From contig JIBA01000019.1 of the NCBI GenBank assembly GCA_000620545.1, forward strand, positions 1 through 64,000: a DNA stretch of 64,000 nt. Reading direction: 5' to 3'. The notes beneath the pieces were generated by a model that was not told the DNA's origin, made no database searches, and was given only the letters and a program-made list of their open reading frames with translations. A program made the position numbers and the translations under genes. Position 1 is the stretch's first letter, and the number at the start of each line of letters is the position of its first letter. This document shows, piece after piece, positions 12,722-20,413 of this stretch. Source of the DNA: Intrasporangiaceae bacterium URHB0013 (GTDB lineage Bacteria > Actinomycetota > Actinomycetes > Actinomycetales > Dermatophilaceae).

Positions 12722-12885
12722 CCTCTCGACGCCTACGAGGTGAGCTGTCGGGTTCGGGCTGGAGGTACTGCCCGGCCTTCGCTCGGACCAGGTTCGGTCC
12801 ACGGAGGGCTTCACCCCAAGAGCGTCTCTCGACGCCCGGAGAAAGTGGTTCCCCCGCTCCTGCCGTTGCGGTTCGTACTGAGCCC
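12722..12885 (-). ncRNA. c-di-AMP riboswitch (ydaO/yuaA class)
   Basis: In the leader of the NlpC/P60 gene, read leftward, the conserved blocks of this class appear in order: a 5' block with GGAGCGGGGGAACCA, a central TTGGGGTGAAG, and a 3' block AGCCCGAACCCGACAGCTCA followed by CCTCGTAGGCG. The 3' end lies 7-10 nt before the ribosome site, so ligand binding could act on transcription or translation; in known members c-di-AMP lowers expression. In actinobacteria this class commonly precedes cell-wall hydrolases, as here. Boundaries are approximate. Confidence 0.93.
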
Positions 12886-12952
12886 CAGGTCGATGGCAGG
12901 ACTCGGCGGTCCGACCCGGGGCACTCGCTCGACGGGGAGAGCAAGTTCGCCC

Positions 12953-12981
12953 ACCGTACCCAAGTCGGTGTGCCTTGTCAC
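12953..12981 (-). promoter_or_regulatory. Sigma-70-type promoter for the riboswitch leader
   Basis: On the minus strand GTGACA (12981-12976) and TACGGT (12958-12953) are separated by 17 bp, predicting a start near 12946 and a leader of about 230 nt that contains the riboswitch. The rest of the gap up to 13133 holds no gene that I can support. Confidence 0.6.
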
Positions 12982-13133
12982 CTTGGAGTTCCCGGGCGTT
13001 CGAAGAAATTTCAGCGATTCCTCGAAGGTGTGGCAAGCCATGACAAACAGCCCACCGTGAGGGCGGCAAACCGCCACAAAGCGGGAACGCCCACGGAACC
13101 ACCGCCGGGTCTGGTGAGACCCCGTCTCGGGGG

Positions 13134-13829
13134 TCAGGCGACCTGGCAGAAGACGTGGACGGCGACGTCGGCGGGCAGCGAGACACCGGTGGACGGCTCA
13201 CTGCCCTCGCGGACGGCCACGACACGGCCGCCCTCGCGCACGACCTCGACCCGGGCGCCCGGCACGACGCCCGCGCTCGTGAGCAGCGCGAGCGCCTCGG
13301 GATCGACCTGCACCGGCTCACCGATGCGGCGGATCGTCACGACGGCCGGGGCGTCGCCCACCGCAGCGGTCAGGGTGCTGAGCCCCGTCAGGAAGTCCTC
13401 GTCCTGACGCACGCCGAGCTCCTCGAGGCCGGGGATCGGGTTGCCGTAGGGCGACTCGAGCCCCTCGCCGATGAGGCCGAGGATCTTGCGCTCGACCTTC
13501 TCGGACATGACGTGCTCCCACCTGCAGGCCTCGTCGTGGGCGTACTCCCACTCGAGGCCGATGACGTCGACGAGGAGTCGCTCGGCGAGACGGTGCTTGC
13601 GCATGACGCGCGTGGCGAGCAGCCGGCCGTGGTCGGACAGCTCGAGGTGACGGTCCCCCGACACGGCGACAAGGCCGTCACGCTCCATACGGGCGACGGT
13701 CTGCGACACGGTGGGGCCGGAGTGGCCGAGCCGCTCGGCAATGCGCGCGCGCAGCGGGACGATGCCCTCCTCCTCGAGCTCGAAGATCGTGCGCAGGTAC
13801 ATCTCGGTGGTGTCGATCAGGTCCGTCAC
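13134..13829 (-). CDS. dtxR: DtxR/IdeR-family metal-dependent repressor
   Basis: 231 residues from GTG 13829; GAGAAGG is 7 nt upstream and the length then matches DtxR from its first residue, whereas the in-frame ATG two codons earlier abuts the ribosome site. An N-terminal winged helix (GHSGPTVSQTVARMERDGL), a dimerisation domain and a C-terminal SH3-like domain (about 150-231) are present. The metal ligands are conserved: Met10, His79, Cys102, Glu105 and His106 (DEACRWEHVM). It should repress iron or manganese genes when metal-loaded. It sits 30 bp after an MFS gene on the same strand. Confidence 0.94.
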   Translation of the reverse strand: MTDLIDTTEMYLRTIFELEEEGIVPLRARIAERLGHSGPTVSQTVARMERDGLVAVSGDRHLELSDHGRLLATRVMRKHRLAERLLVDVIGLEWEYAHDEACRWEHVMSEKVERKILGLIGEGLESPYGNPIPGLEELGVRQDEDFLTGLSTLTAAVGDAPAVVTIRRIGEPVQVDPEALALLTSAGVVPGARVEVVREGGRVVAVREGSEPSTGVSLPADVAVHVFCQVA

Positions 13830-13859
13830 GGTCATACCTTCTCAGAAATCGCAGAGCGC

Positions 13860-15086
13860 TCAGGGACCGCTCCTCGCCGGGCCACGGGTCGGGTCGTGCC
13901 GCGGCACCCAGATGCGCAGCCAGCCGGCCCCCACGAGGGCTCCCACGCCGAGAACGACGGCGGAGGCGCCGAGCGACATGATGGCGCTCAGCCCTGACAA
14001 CGCCAGGGGGCCTGCTGCCCTTCCCACGTCGGCGCAGAGCCGCCAGCCGCCGAGGAACTGGGCCCGGCCGTCCGCGGGCGACGCGTCGGCTCCCAGCGTC
14101 ATGATGAGCCCCGCCCCCAGCCCGTTGCCGACCCCGAGCACGGTGGCCGCTGCCGTCACCGCGACGAGGCTCGTGGCGAGTGGCAGCAGGGCCATGCCGA
14201 GTCCGAGGACGAGCATGCTGGGCACGGCGGCCGCCACCCGGCCGTAACGGTCCATGAGCCAGCCCGAGGGGTAGAACAGGGCCATGTCGACGGCGCCGGC
14301 CACACCGAAGACGAGCGAGGTCTGAGCCGGCGAGAAGCCGACCGACTCCGCCCAGAGCGGCACGAGCGCCTCGCGGATGGCGCGCGCCCCGGCCACGCAC
14401 ATCGCCCCGGTCCCGAGCGTGAGCAGCACGTGCCGGTGCTGCAGGAGGACGGACGCAACGCTGCGCGGGGGTCCGCCGCCCGCCACGCGATGCGCGGAAC
14501 CGGTGATGTCGGGCGCGAGCAGGACGAGGACGAACGCGGCGATGCTCGCCACGCCGCCCACCGCGTACGCCGACTCCGTCCCCCAGCGCACGATGACGAG
14601 CGAGCCGATGAAGGGCCCGACGAAGTAGCCGATGCGGTGCACCCCGCCGAGCGTCGACAGCGCCCGCGCGCGCATCGCGACGGGCACGGCCTCCGTGAGG
14701 TACGCCTGCCGGGCCAGCCCGAAGAGGGAGCCGGCCAGCCCGATGACGAGGACGCCGACGAAGAGCATGACGAGCCCACCCGCGAGCGCCGCGACCAGCA
14801 TGCCGACCGCCTCGATGAGGGCCGCGACGAGCAGCGCCCGCCGCTCACCGATGCGCGCCGCGAGGGCGCCGGACGGCAGGTCGCCGAGCAGCTGCCCCAC
14901 GCCCAACATCGCGACGAGGAGGGCGGCCACCCCGACCGAGGCGCCGAGCTCGCGGGCCGAGACGGCGATGATCGGCGACACCGCGCCGGCTCCCGTCGAC
15001 CCGAGGAGGGTGGGTCCGTAGGCCGACAGGGCGATGGCACGCAGGCTGCTGCGCCCCTGCGCGCCGTCTCCCCGAATCTCGGTCAC
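13860..15086 (-). CDS. Major facilitator superfamily transporter
   Basis: 408 residues from GTG 15086; a second in-frame GTG at 15113 is possible. About 12 hydrophobic segments are seen, with the MFS loop motif between TM2 and TM3 (GDLPSGALAARIGERRALL) and its repeat in the second half (YPSGWLMDRYGRVAA). It resembles drug-efflux-type DHA1 members; no substrate can be assigned. A TAGGGT element 8 nt before GTG 15086 suggests leaderless initiation. Probably co-transcribed with dtxR. Confidence 0.85.
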   Translation of the reverse strand: MTEIRGDGAQGRSSLRAIALSAYGPTLLGSTGAGAVSPIIAVSARELGASVGVAALLVAMLGVGQLLGDLPSGALAARIGERRALLVAALIEAVGMLVAALAGGLVMLFVGVLVIGLAGSLFGLARQAYLTEAVPVAMRARALSTLGGVHRIGYFVGPFIGSLVIVRWGTESAYAVGGVASIAAFVLVLLAPDITGSAHRVAGGGPPRSVASVLLQHRHVLLTLGTGAMCVAGARAIREALVPLWAESVGFSPAQTSLVFGVAGAVDMALFYPSGWLMDRYGRVAAAVPSMLVLGLGMALLPLATSLVAVTAAATVLGVGNGLGAGLIMTLGADASPADGRAQFLGGWRLCADVGRAAGPLALSGLSAIMSLGASAVVLGVGALVGAGWLRIWVPRHDPTRGPARSGP

Positions 15087-15164
15087 GCCACAGGACCCTA
15101 ACGATCGGGTCACTCCGGTGGCCGGGCCGACCGGGCGACGAAAGCATTGCCCCGTGACCGGAAG

Positions 15165-15503
15165 TCAGAGGACGAGCAGCCCGATGGCGGTGGAGGCGGC
15201 ATTGGCGGCGACGACCGCCACGGCCAGCGTCACCGCCTCCTCTCGACCCCTCACCGGCCACCACCAGAGGAGCAGGGCGGCCTCGACGATGCCGACGACG
15301 ACCTCCGCCCCCACCAGCTGCCACGGTGACACGAAGCCGGCCGACACGGCATACAGCACCGGCTGGGTCGCGACGTTGACGCCGACCGCGCCGACGAGCG
15401 CGCGGCGCCAGCCCACCCAGCCCGCGGCCCGAGCGAACCCGACGAGCACCGGGACCTCGACCGCAAGGGTCAGGGCGAGGGCCTGCAGCCCGGGGACGGT
15501 CAC
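15165..15503 (-). CDS. Small integral membrane protein, unknown function
   Basis: 112 residues from GTG 15503. Three or four hydrophobic segments (ALALTLAVEVPVLVGFA, ALVGAVGVNVATQPVLYAV, VGAEVVVGIVEAALLLWWW, AVTLAVAVVAANAASTAI). Its start codon is 3 bp from the start of the divergent 387-aa membrane protein, so each promoter or ribosome site would lie inside the other gene, and one of the two starts may need shifting. Membership of a small family paired with the neighbour is inferred from position only. Confidence 0.65.
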   Translation of the reverse strand: MTVPGLQALALTLAVEVPVLVGFARAAGWVGWRRALVGAVGVNVATQPVLYAVSAGFVSPWQLVGAEVVVGIVEAALLLWWWPVRGREEAVTLAVAVVAANAASTAIGLLVL

Positions 15504-15506
15504 CGC

Positions 15507-16670
15507 GTGACCGCCCCGTCCCGGTCGATCCGGTCCGTGCCCGACGCGTCCGACCCGTCCGTGGCCGTCCCTCGGTCGCGCACCATCACGCTCCTCGTGC
15601 TGGTGGCCGTCGGCGCCTCGCTCGCACTGGCCCTCGGGGCGCCCATCGCGACCGCCGTCATCGGCCTGATCCTCTTCGGCATCCTGCACAACCTCCTCGA
15701 GATCCGCTACGTCACGGGCCGCTTCTCCGGCATCCTCGGCCGGCCCTTCCTCGACCTGCTCGTCGCGCTCGTCACCGGCATCGTCGTCTGCCGGCTCCTC
15801 TCCGGCGTCATCGGGCGACCGGCACAGCTCGCCGAGATCGTGCTCGGCTACGCCATCCTCGCGGCAGCCGCCCGGCACGGGCTCGACGGCCGGCGACGCG
15901 TCGCTGCCTGGGTGGTCATCGGGGCCGCGGCCGCCACGTCACTGGCCTTCCCGGCGTACCACTTCGTGGTCCTCACGCACCTGCACAACGTCGTGCCCCT
16001 CTTCTTCCTCTGGGAGTGGTCACGGCGCATCACCTCCCGCCGCGGGCGCCGGGCGTTCCGGGCCGCGCAGCTGCTCTGGGTCGTCGCGATCCCCGCGGTG
16101 ATCCTCCTCGGGCTCCTCGACGGCTCGCTCAGCGCGGACCCGGGGATCGTGCGCAGCGTCGTGGGCGACGGGCAGACGGTCCTCGCTGCGAGCGCCCCGC
16201 CGAGCACCGCAGCCGCGGTGCTCGGGATGCGCTTCCTCACCGTCTTCGCCTTCATGCAGACCATGCACTACGTCGTGTGGGTGGCCCTGCTGCCCCGCGT
16301 CGCCCCGGACGCCTCCGCTGCCTTCGAGACGCGGGTGCCGTGGGCGACGGGCCCGCGACTGTGGGCTGCCGGCTTCGTGGCGGCCGCGCTCTTCGCCGTG
16401 CTCTTCGCCGTCGACTTCGCCCAGGGCAAGGCGTTGTATGCCGCCCTGGCGAGCTACCACGCCTACCTCGAGCTCCCCGTGCTGCTGGCCCTGCTCGTCG
16501 GCGCCCGAAGCCTGTCGGCACCGTCCCCGGTGGCGGGCAACGGCGGTGCCGGCACCGGCGTCCCGGAGCCGCCGACGCCCCTGCCACCCCGGGGCGGCGG
16601 ATCCCTCACCGTCGACCTGCGGCCCGAGGCCACCGCCGCGGTCGCGCCCGACATCGAGCTGGGTCCGTGA
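15507..16670 (+). CDS. Polytopic membrane protein with conserved-looking intramembrane His/Glu residues
   Basis: 387 residues from GTG 15507; a later GTG (15537) is an alternative. About eight to nine membrane segments are followed by a Pro/Gly-rich cytoplasmic tail from about 335. Polar residues sit inside or at the edge of the segments: ILHNLLEIRY, LTHLHNVVPLFFLWEW, FMQTMHYVVWV and YHAYLELP. This His pattern is loosely reminiscent of membrane-bound metal oxygenases such as the Brp/Blh retinal-forming family, but the sequence motif is not the same and I do not assign that function. Overlaps the next gene by GTGA. Confidence 0.72.
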   Translation: MTAPSRSIRSVPDASDPSVAVPRSRTITLLVLVAVGASLALALGAPIATAVIGLILFGILHNLLEIRYVTGRFSGILGRPFLDLLVALVTGIVVCRLLSGVIGRPAQLAEIVLGYAILAAAARHGLDGRRRVAAWVVIGAAAATSLAFPAYHFVVLTHLHNVVPLFFLWEWSRRITSRRGRRAFRAAQLLWVVAIPAVILLGLLDGSLSADPGIVRSVVGDGQTVLAASAPPSTAAAVLGMRFLTVFAFMQTMHYVVWVALLPRVAPDASAAFETRVPWATGPRLWAAGFVAAALFAVLFAVDFAQGKALYAALASYHAYLELPVLLALLVGARSLSAPSPVAGNGGAGTGVPEPPTPLPPRGGGSLTVDLRPEATAAVAPDIELGP

Positions 16671-16924
16671 CGCCGCTTCTGCGAGTCGTCGCGCCGCTGG
16701 ACGCCGCGGCCCCACCGGAGAACGCGTGGGGTCCGATGCTCCTCGTCGCGCTGTTCGTCGTCGCGGTCGTGGCCATGGTCCTCGTCTTCGCCCGCACCAC
16801 CCGGCGGCGGGCGACCGCCGAGGACACGGTCACCGCACCCGACGACGGGACGACGACCGAGGACCCGCTGCCGACGGATCCGACGCCGGACGCTCCGGAG
16901 GAGCCCCGCCACCCACCCTCGTAA
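16667..16924 (+). CDS. Small single-span membrane protein, unknown function
   Basis: 85 residues from GTG 16667, overlapping the stop of the preceding membrane protein by 4 nt. One hydrophobic helix (about 22-42, MLLVALFVVAVVAMVLVFA) is followed by RTTRRR and an acidic, Pro/Asp/Thr-rich tail. The topology and coupling suggest an accessory subunit of the 387-aa protein. Confidence 0.65.
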   Translation: MTPLLRVVAPLDAAAPPENAWGPMLLVALFVVAVVAMVLVFARTTRRRATAEDTVTAPDDGTTTEDPLPTDPTPDAPEEPRHPPS

Positions 16925-16931
16925 AAAGGTC

Positions 16932-16961
16932 TTGCCGCCCGGTTCGGACGCGTCGTACGGT
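16932..16961 (+). promoter_or_regulatory. Promoter for a short intergenic transcript
   Basis: TTGCCG (16932-16937) and TACGGT (16956-16961) are spaced by 18 bp, predicting a start near 16968. A strong terminator at 17066-17096 would close a transcript of about 130 nt. Confidence 0.5.
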
Positions 16962-16984
16962 CGAGTCATCGACACCGAAGGGAG

Positions 16985-17035
16985 GTGATCCGAGAAGTGA
17001 TTTCTTCCGGAGCGTGTGAGGTGGCCACGCGATAG
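16985..17035 (+). CDS. 12-16-residue micro-ORF behind an extended Shine-Dalgarno
   Basis: GGAGGTGATCC (16981-16991) is an 11-nt exact complement of the conserved 16S rRNA 3' end, far longer than normal ribosome sites. In frame are GTG 16985 (16 codons) and GTG 16997 (12 codons, ISSGACEVATR after the start), ending at TAG 17033-17035. Only the second start leaves space after the ribosome site. The peptide may be functional, or the element may be a regulatory RNA that binds or titrates ribosomes. No homolog is recalled with certainty. Confidence 0.4.
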   Translation: MIREVISSGACEVATR

Positions 17036-17065
17036 CCGCGTCCCCCATCCACACCAGGGATGAAG

Positions 17066-17096
17066 CAGGGCAGTCCGACCTCGTCGGGCTGCCCTG
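17066..17096 (+). terminator. Strong hairpin terminator
   Basis: A 14-bp stem (17066-17079 with 17083-17096, one G-T pair) with a 3-nt loop, followed by TTCC. It closes the short transcript and may also serve pdxH from the opposite side. Confidence 0.75.
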
Positions 17097-17136
17097 TTCC
17101 CGCGTCCGGGGTCGTGCGTCCGGCCTCGTGCGTCGG

Positions 17137-17877
17137 TCAGGGCTGGAGACGCAGCCTGGTCCACGCGTCAGGGTCGGCGAGGTCGCCGTCGCCCGTGCGG
17201 CGGAAGACGATCCGGTCGTGGAGGCGGTTGCGGCGGCCCGCCCAGAACTCCACCTCGTCGCAGGCGATGCGCCACCCGCCCCAGAAGTCCGGAACCGGCA
17301 CGTCGCGATCGCTGCCCGTGTCGGGGAAGCGCTCGAGCACCTCCTGCCACTTGCGCTCGAGCTCCGCACGGTCCGTGGCGGGCCGCGACTGGTCCGATGC
17401 CCACGCCGAGAGCCTCGAACCGTAGGGCCGGGAGTCGAAGTACGACTCGACCTCGTCGCGCCCGATGAGCTCGGCGGTGCCGCGGAACCGGATCGCACGG
17501 TAGATGGCGGGCCACGTCAGGGCGGCCGCGACGCGCGGGTTCGCCTGCAGGTGCTCGCTCTTCGCCGAGCCAAGGTTCGTCACGAAGCCCGGACCTCGCT
17601 CGTCGAAGAAGCGCATGAGGACCGTGCGCACGTCCGGCGTCCCCGTCGCGTCCACGGTGGCCACCGAGATGGCGGTCGGCTCGGGCACGTCGTCGCGCTC
17701 CTCGGCCGCGGTGACGGCCGCGTCGACCCAGGCGCGGGCCTGCAGGTAGGGCGAGGCGGCCACCTCGGACTCGACGAGACCGTCGCCGGAGTAGTCGACA
17801 CGACGGACCACCGCCAGGCCCTCCCCGGGTGACTCGCGGGGTGTTGCGCGGAGTGGCCTGCGGGGCGAGCTGTCCAT
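17137..17877 (-). CDS. pdxH: Pyridoxamine 5'-phosphate oxidase
   Basis: 246 residues. It oxidises pyridoxine/pyridoxamine 5'-phosphate to pyridoxal 5'-phosphate with FMN. Diagnostic stretches are TPDVRTVLMRFFDERG and FVTNLGSAKSEHL (FMN binding), RIRGTAEL-like strand, YFDSRPYGSRLSAWAS, and the C-terminal FWAGRRNRLHDRIVFRR with the substrate-binding Arg/His. The N-terminal ~25 residues are an extension. It makes the cofactor used by SerC 5 kb away. TAGTGT 6 nt before the ATG indicates a leaderless mRNA. Confidence 0.96.
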   Translation of the reverse strand: MDSSPRRPLRATPRESPGEGLAVVRRVDYSGDGLVESEVAASPYLQARAWVDAAVTAAEERDDVPEPTAISVATVDATGTPDVRTVLMRFFDERGPGFVTNLGSAKSEHLQANPRVAAALTWPAIYRAIRFRGTAELIGRDEVESYFDSRPYGSRLSAWASDQSRPATDRAELERKWQEVLERFPDTGSDRDVPVPDFWGGWRIACDEVEFWAGRRNRLHDRIVFRRTGDGDLADPDAWTRLRLQP

Positions 17878-17883
17878 GACCCC

Positions 17884-17889
17884 ACACTA
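17884..17889 (-). promoter_or_regulatory. -10 element (TAGTGT) of leaderless pdxH
   Basis: On the minus strand TAGTGT is followed by 6 nt and the pdxH ATG, so transcription should begin at the start codon. Confidence 0.55.
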
Positions 17890-17987
17890 GGGTTGACCCG
17901 AGAAGGTCCGCGCGGACGTCAGGCCACGGCGCGTGCGGTCCCGGCGACAGCCCCGGTCACCCCGGGGCGCTGTGAGGAGTGACCACG

Positions 17988-18392
17988 ATGGCAGGCAAGG
18001 GCAAGCTCGTCACCCAGACCGTCAAGCTCGGCATCAAGTACGGCCCCCAGATCTGGGTGGCCACGCAGGCCCTGCGCGAGCCCGTCAAGGAGGCCGCCAA
18101 CAAGGCGATCTCGAGCGAACGCGCCCGTCGTCAGGCAATGGCCCACGCGGCGTCACTCGCCGACGGCAGCATCCTCAAGGTCTACAAGGGCGACGCCGCG
18201 CACTGGGTCGTCTTCAGCGGCGACGAGGCGGTCGGCGTGCACCCCGAGACCGACATGCTGCTCCCAGCCCTCGTCGAGCGGGCCGACCTGGCAAAGCGGA
18301 TCCGGCCCGACGACAAGGTCACTGCCGCTGACCGCGCCAAGGACGCCGCTGCCGCAGCCCTGCGCCGGGGAAGGCCCAACCAGGTCGACTGA
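17988..18392 (+). CDS. Conserved-looking cytoplasmic protein, unknown function
   Basis: 134 residues from ATG 17988 (GAGGAG 8 nt upstream; an in-frame GTG at 17979 abuts the site). Basic N-terminal half (KLGIKYGPQIWVATQALREP), a compact middle with YKGDAAHWVVFSGDEAVGVHPE that looks like a small beta-rich domain, and a helical Lys/Arg-rich end. No family recognised. Lies between pdxH and the pentapeptide protein. Confidence 0.75.
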   Translation: MAGKGKLVTQTVKLGIKYGPQIWVATQALREPVKEAANKAISSERARRQAMAHAASLADGSILKVYKGDAAHWVVFSGDEAVGVHPETDMLLPALVERADLAKRIRPDDKVTAADRAKDAAAAALRRGRPNQVD

Positions 18393-18434
18393 CCGACCCC
18401 TTCCGCCGGACGTGCCTGTCGCGTCAGCCGGCGC

Positions 18435-19061
18435 TCAGTCAGCCACGGTGATCCCGAGCTCGAGGGCGAGCGCGTCCGCGAGCTCGATGACCTGCGAACG
18501 GCTCACCGTCGCGCCCTTCAGCCCGGCCAGGCCGACCGGCGAACGGAGGGTGGCCCCGGAGAGGTCGAGGGCGGCATACGTCCCGCGCCCGAAGGTCGGC
18601 GTCACGAGCGTGCAGCCGTCGAAGGTCAGGCCGTCGACCGTCGCCTCCTGCAGGTCGAGCTCGACGACGACGCAGTCGACGAAGGCGACGTCCTTGAGCC
18701 GGGCGCCGCGCAGGTTGAAGAAGTCGACCTTGCCGCCGCGCACCGTGACGTCGCGCCACGTCGAGCCCCATGCCGACACGGCAGCGAGCCGGCAGCCCTC
18801 GATCGTCGTCTCGACGAGGCTCGCCTCGGCCAGCGTCACGCCGACGCCCGCGACGCGCTCCCACTCGCACTCGGACCAGCGCGAGCCCTCGAGGTGCGCC
18901 TCGTCGAGCGTGCCGCCGAGCAGCGAGCACTCGAGGAACGTGTGGCCCTCCGCGTGGGCGCCGCTGAAGTCCGTCGCCTCGAAGCGGACCGCGTCGTGGT
19001 GGTGGTCTCGGGTGCTGAACACGGCGTCACGAAACACGGTCTGGTCGGCGGCTGACGGCAT
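18435..19061 (-). CDS. Pentapeptide-repeat protein
   Basis: 208 residues with consecutive degenerate A(D/N)LXX-type pentapeptides across most of the length (for example FSGAHAEGHTF, LRGARLKDVAFVDC, LDLSGATLRSP), forming a right-handed quadrilateral beta-helix. Members range from DNA-mimic gyrase protectors (MfpA, Qnr) to uncharacterised proteins; with this length MfpA-like activity is possible but there is no specific evidence. CAGACT lies 6 nt before the ATG, consistent with leaderless transcription. Confidence 0.88.
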   Translation of the reverse strand: MPSAADQTVFRDAVFSTRDHHHDAVRFEATDFSGAHAEGHTFLECSLLGGTLDEAHLEGSRWSECEWERVAGVGVTLAEASLVETTIEGCRLAAVSAWGSTWRDVTVRGGKVDFFNLRGARLKDVAFVDCVVVELDLQEATVDGLTFDGCTLVTPTFGRGTYAALDLSGATLRSPVGLAGLKGATVSRSQVIELADALALELGITVAD

Positions 19062-19156
19062 ACGGTGAGTCTGTCAGCCGGGACCGACGCCCCGCTCCTC
19101 GCCACCGGCTGCGGCCTCCACACCGCGGTGGTACCGCCTGCACAGCAAGGATCGCC

Positions 19157-20278
19157 ATGGCAGAAAGCACGCCCGACCCTGACTTCAAGCCCGGTCTCGA
19201 GGGCGTCATCGCCTTCGAGTCGACCATCGCAGAACCGGACAAGGAGGGTGGGGCGCTGCGCTATCGGGGCGTCGACATCGACGACCTCGTCGGGCACGTC
19301 GACTTCGCCCACGTCTGGGGCCTGCTCGTGGACAACGAGTTCGACCCCGGGCTGCCGCCCGCCGAGCCCTATCCCCTGCCGGTGCACACCGGGGACGTAC
19401 GCGTCGACGTCCAGTCCGCGCTCGCCATGCTCGCGCCCGTGTGGGGGTTCCGGCCCACTCTCGACATCGACGCCGACGAGGTGCGCGACAACCTCGCCCG
19501 CGCCGCCGTCATGGCCCTGTCGTTCGTCGGCCAGTCGGCCCGCGGGCTCGACAAGCCGATGGTCCCGCAGAGCGAGGTCGACAAGGCCCGCAGCATCACC
19601 GAGCGGTTCATGATCCGCTGGCGTGGCGAGCCCGACCCGAGGCACGTCGAGGCCGTCGACGCCTACTGGGTGTCCGCCGCCGAGCACGGCATGAACGCCT
19701 CCACCTTCACGGCCCGCGTCATCACCTCCACCGGCGCCGACGTCGCCGCCGCGCTCTCGGGTGCCGTGGGCGCCATGTCCGGACCGCTCCACGGAGGGGC
19801 GCCGTCGCGAGTCCTCCACATGCTCGACGGGGTCGAGCAGCAGGGCGACGCGACGACCTACGTCAAGGGCGTCCTCGACCGGGGCGACCGCCTCATGGGA
19901 TTCGGGCACCGGGTGTACCGCGCGGAGGACCCGCGGGCCCGCGTGCTCCGCTCGGCCTGCGAGCGCCTCGGTGCGCCGCGCTACGAAGCTGCCGCCGCGC
20001 TCGAGAAGGCCGCGCTCGAGGAGCTGCACGCGCGCCGCCCCGACCGCGTGCTCGCGACGAACGTCGAGTTCTGGGCGGCCGTCATCCTCGACTTCGCCGA
20101 GGTGCCGCCGTCGATGTTCACGCCGATGTTCACGTGTGCGCGCACCGCCGGCTGGTCCGCCCACATCCTCGAGCAGAAGCGCACGGGCCGGCTCATCCGA
20201 CCGTCCTCGCGCTACATCGGCGAGGGCCCGCGCCGACCCGAGGACGTCGCCGGCTGGACGCCGGACATCTCCCGCTGA
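19157..20278 (+). CDS. citA: Citrate synthase 2 (CitA type)
   Basis: 373 residues. It condenses oxaloacetate with acetyl-CoA. The family regions are present: LRYRGVDIDDL, the first catalytic His in SGPLHGGAP, the second in MGFGHRVYR, and the Asp-containing VEFWAAVILDF, then the CoA/citrate Arg in ARTAGWSAHILEQ. The size matches the short actinobacterial second citrate synthase or 2-methylcitrate synthase class; the distinction cannot be made here. AAGGA lies 7 nt before the ATG. Confidence 0.92.
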   Translation: MAESTPDPDFKPGLEGVIAFESTIAEPDKEGGALRYRGVDIDDLVGHVDFAHVWGLLVDNEFDPGLPPAEPYPLPVHTGDVRVDVQSALAMLAPVWGFRPTLDIDADEVRDNLARAAVMALSFVGQSARGLDKPMVPQSEVDKARSITERFMIRWRGEPDPRHVEAVDAYWVSAAEHGMNASTFTARVITSTGADVAAALSGAVGAMSGPLHGGAPSRVLHMLDGVEQQGDATTYVKGVLDRGDRLMGFGHRVYRAEDPRARVLRSACERLGAPRYEAAAALEKAALEELHARRPDRVLATNVEFWAAVILDFAEVPPSMFTPMFTCARTAGWSAHILEQKRTGRLIRPSSRYIGEGPRRPEDVAGWTPDISR

Positions 20279-20413
20279 CCAGCCCTGTGAACAGGGTCTT
20301 CCCGCACTGACGGTCCTCGCACGGGAGGCCCGCCCGCTTCGACGCGCCGTCCGGCGTGCTCGCGCGTAGCCTCGCCACCAGGAGCCAGCAGGTCACCGAG
20401 TCGGGGAGTCAGC

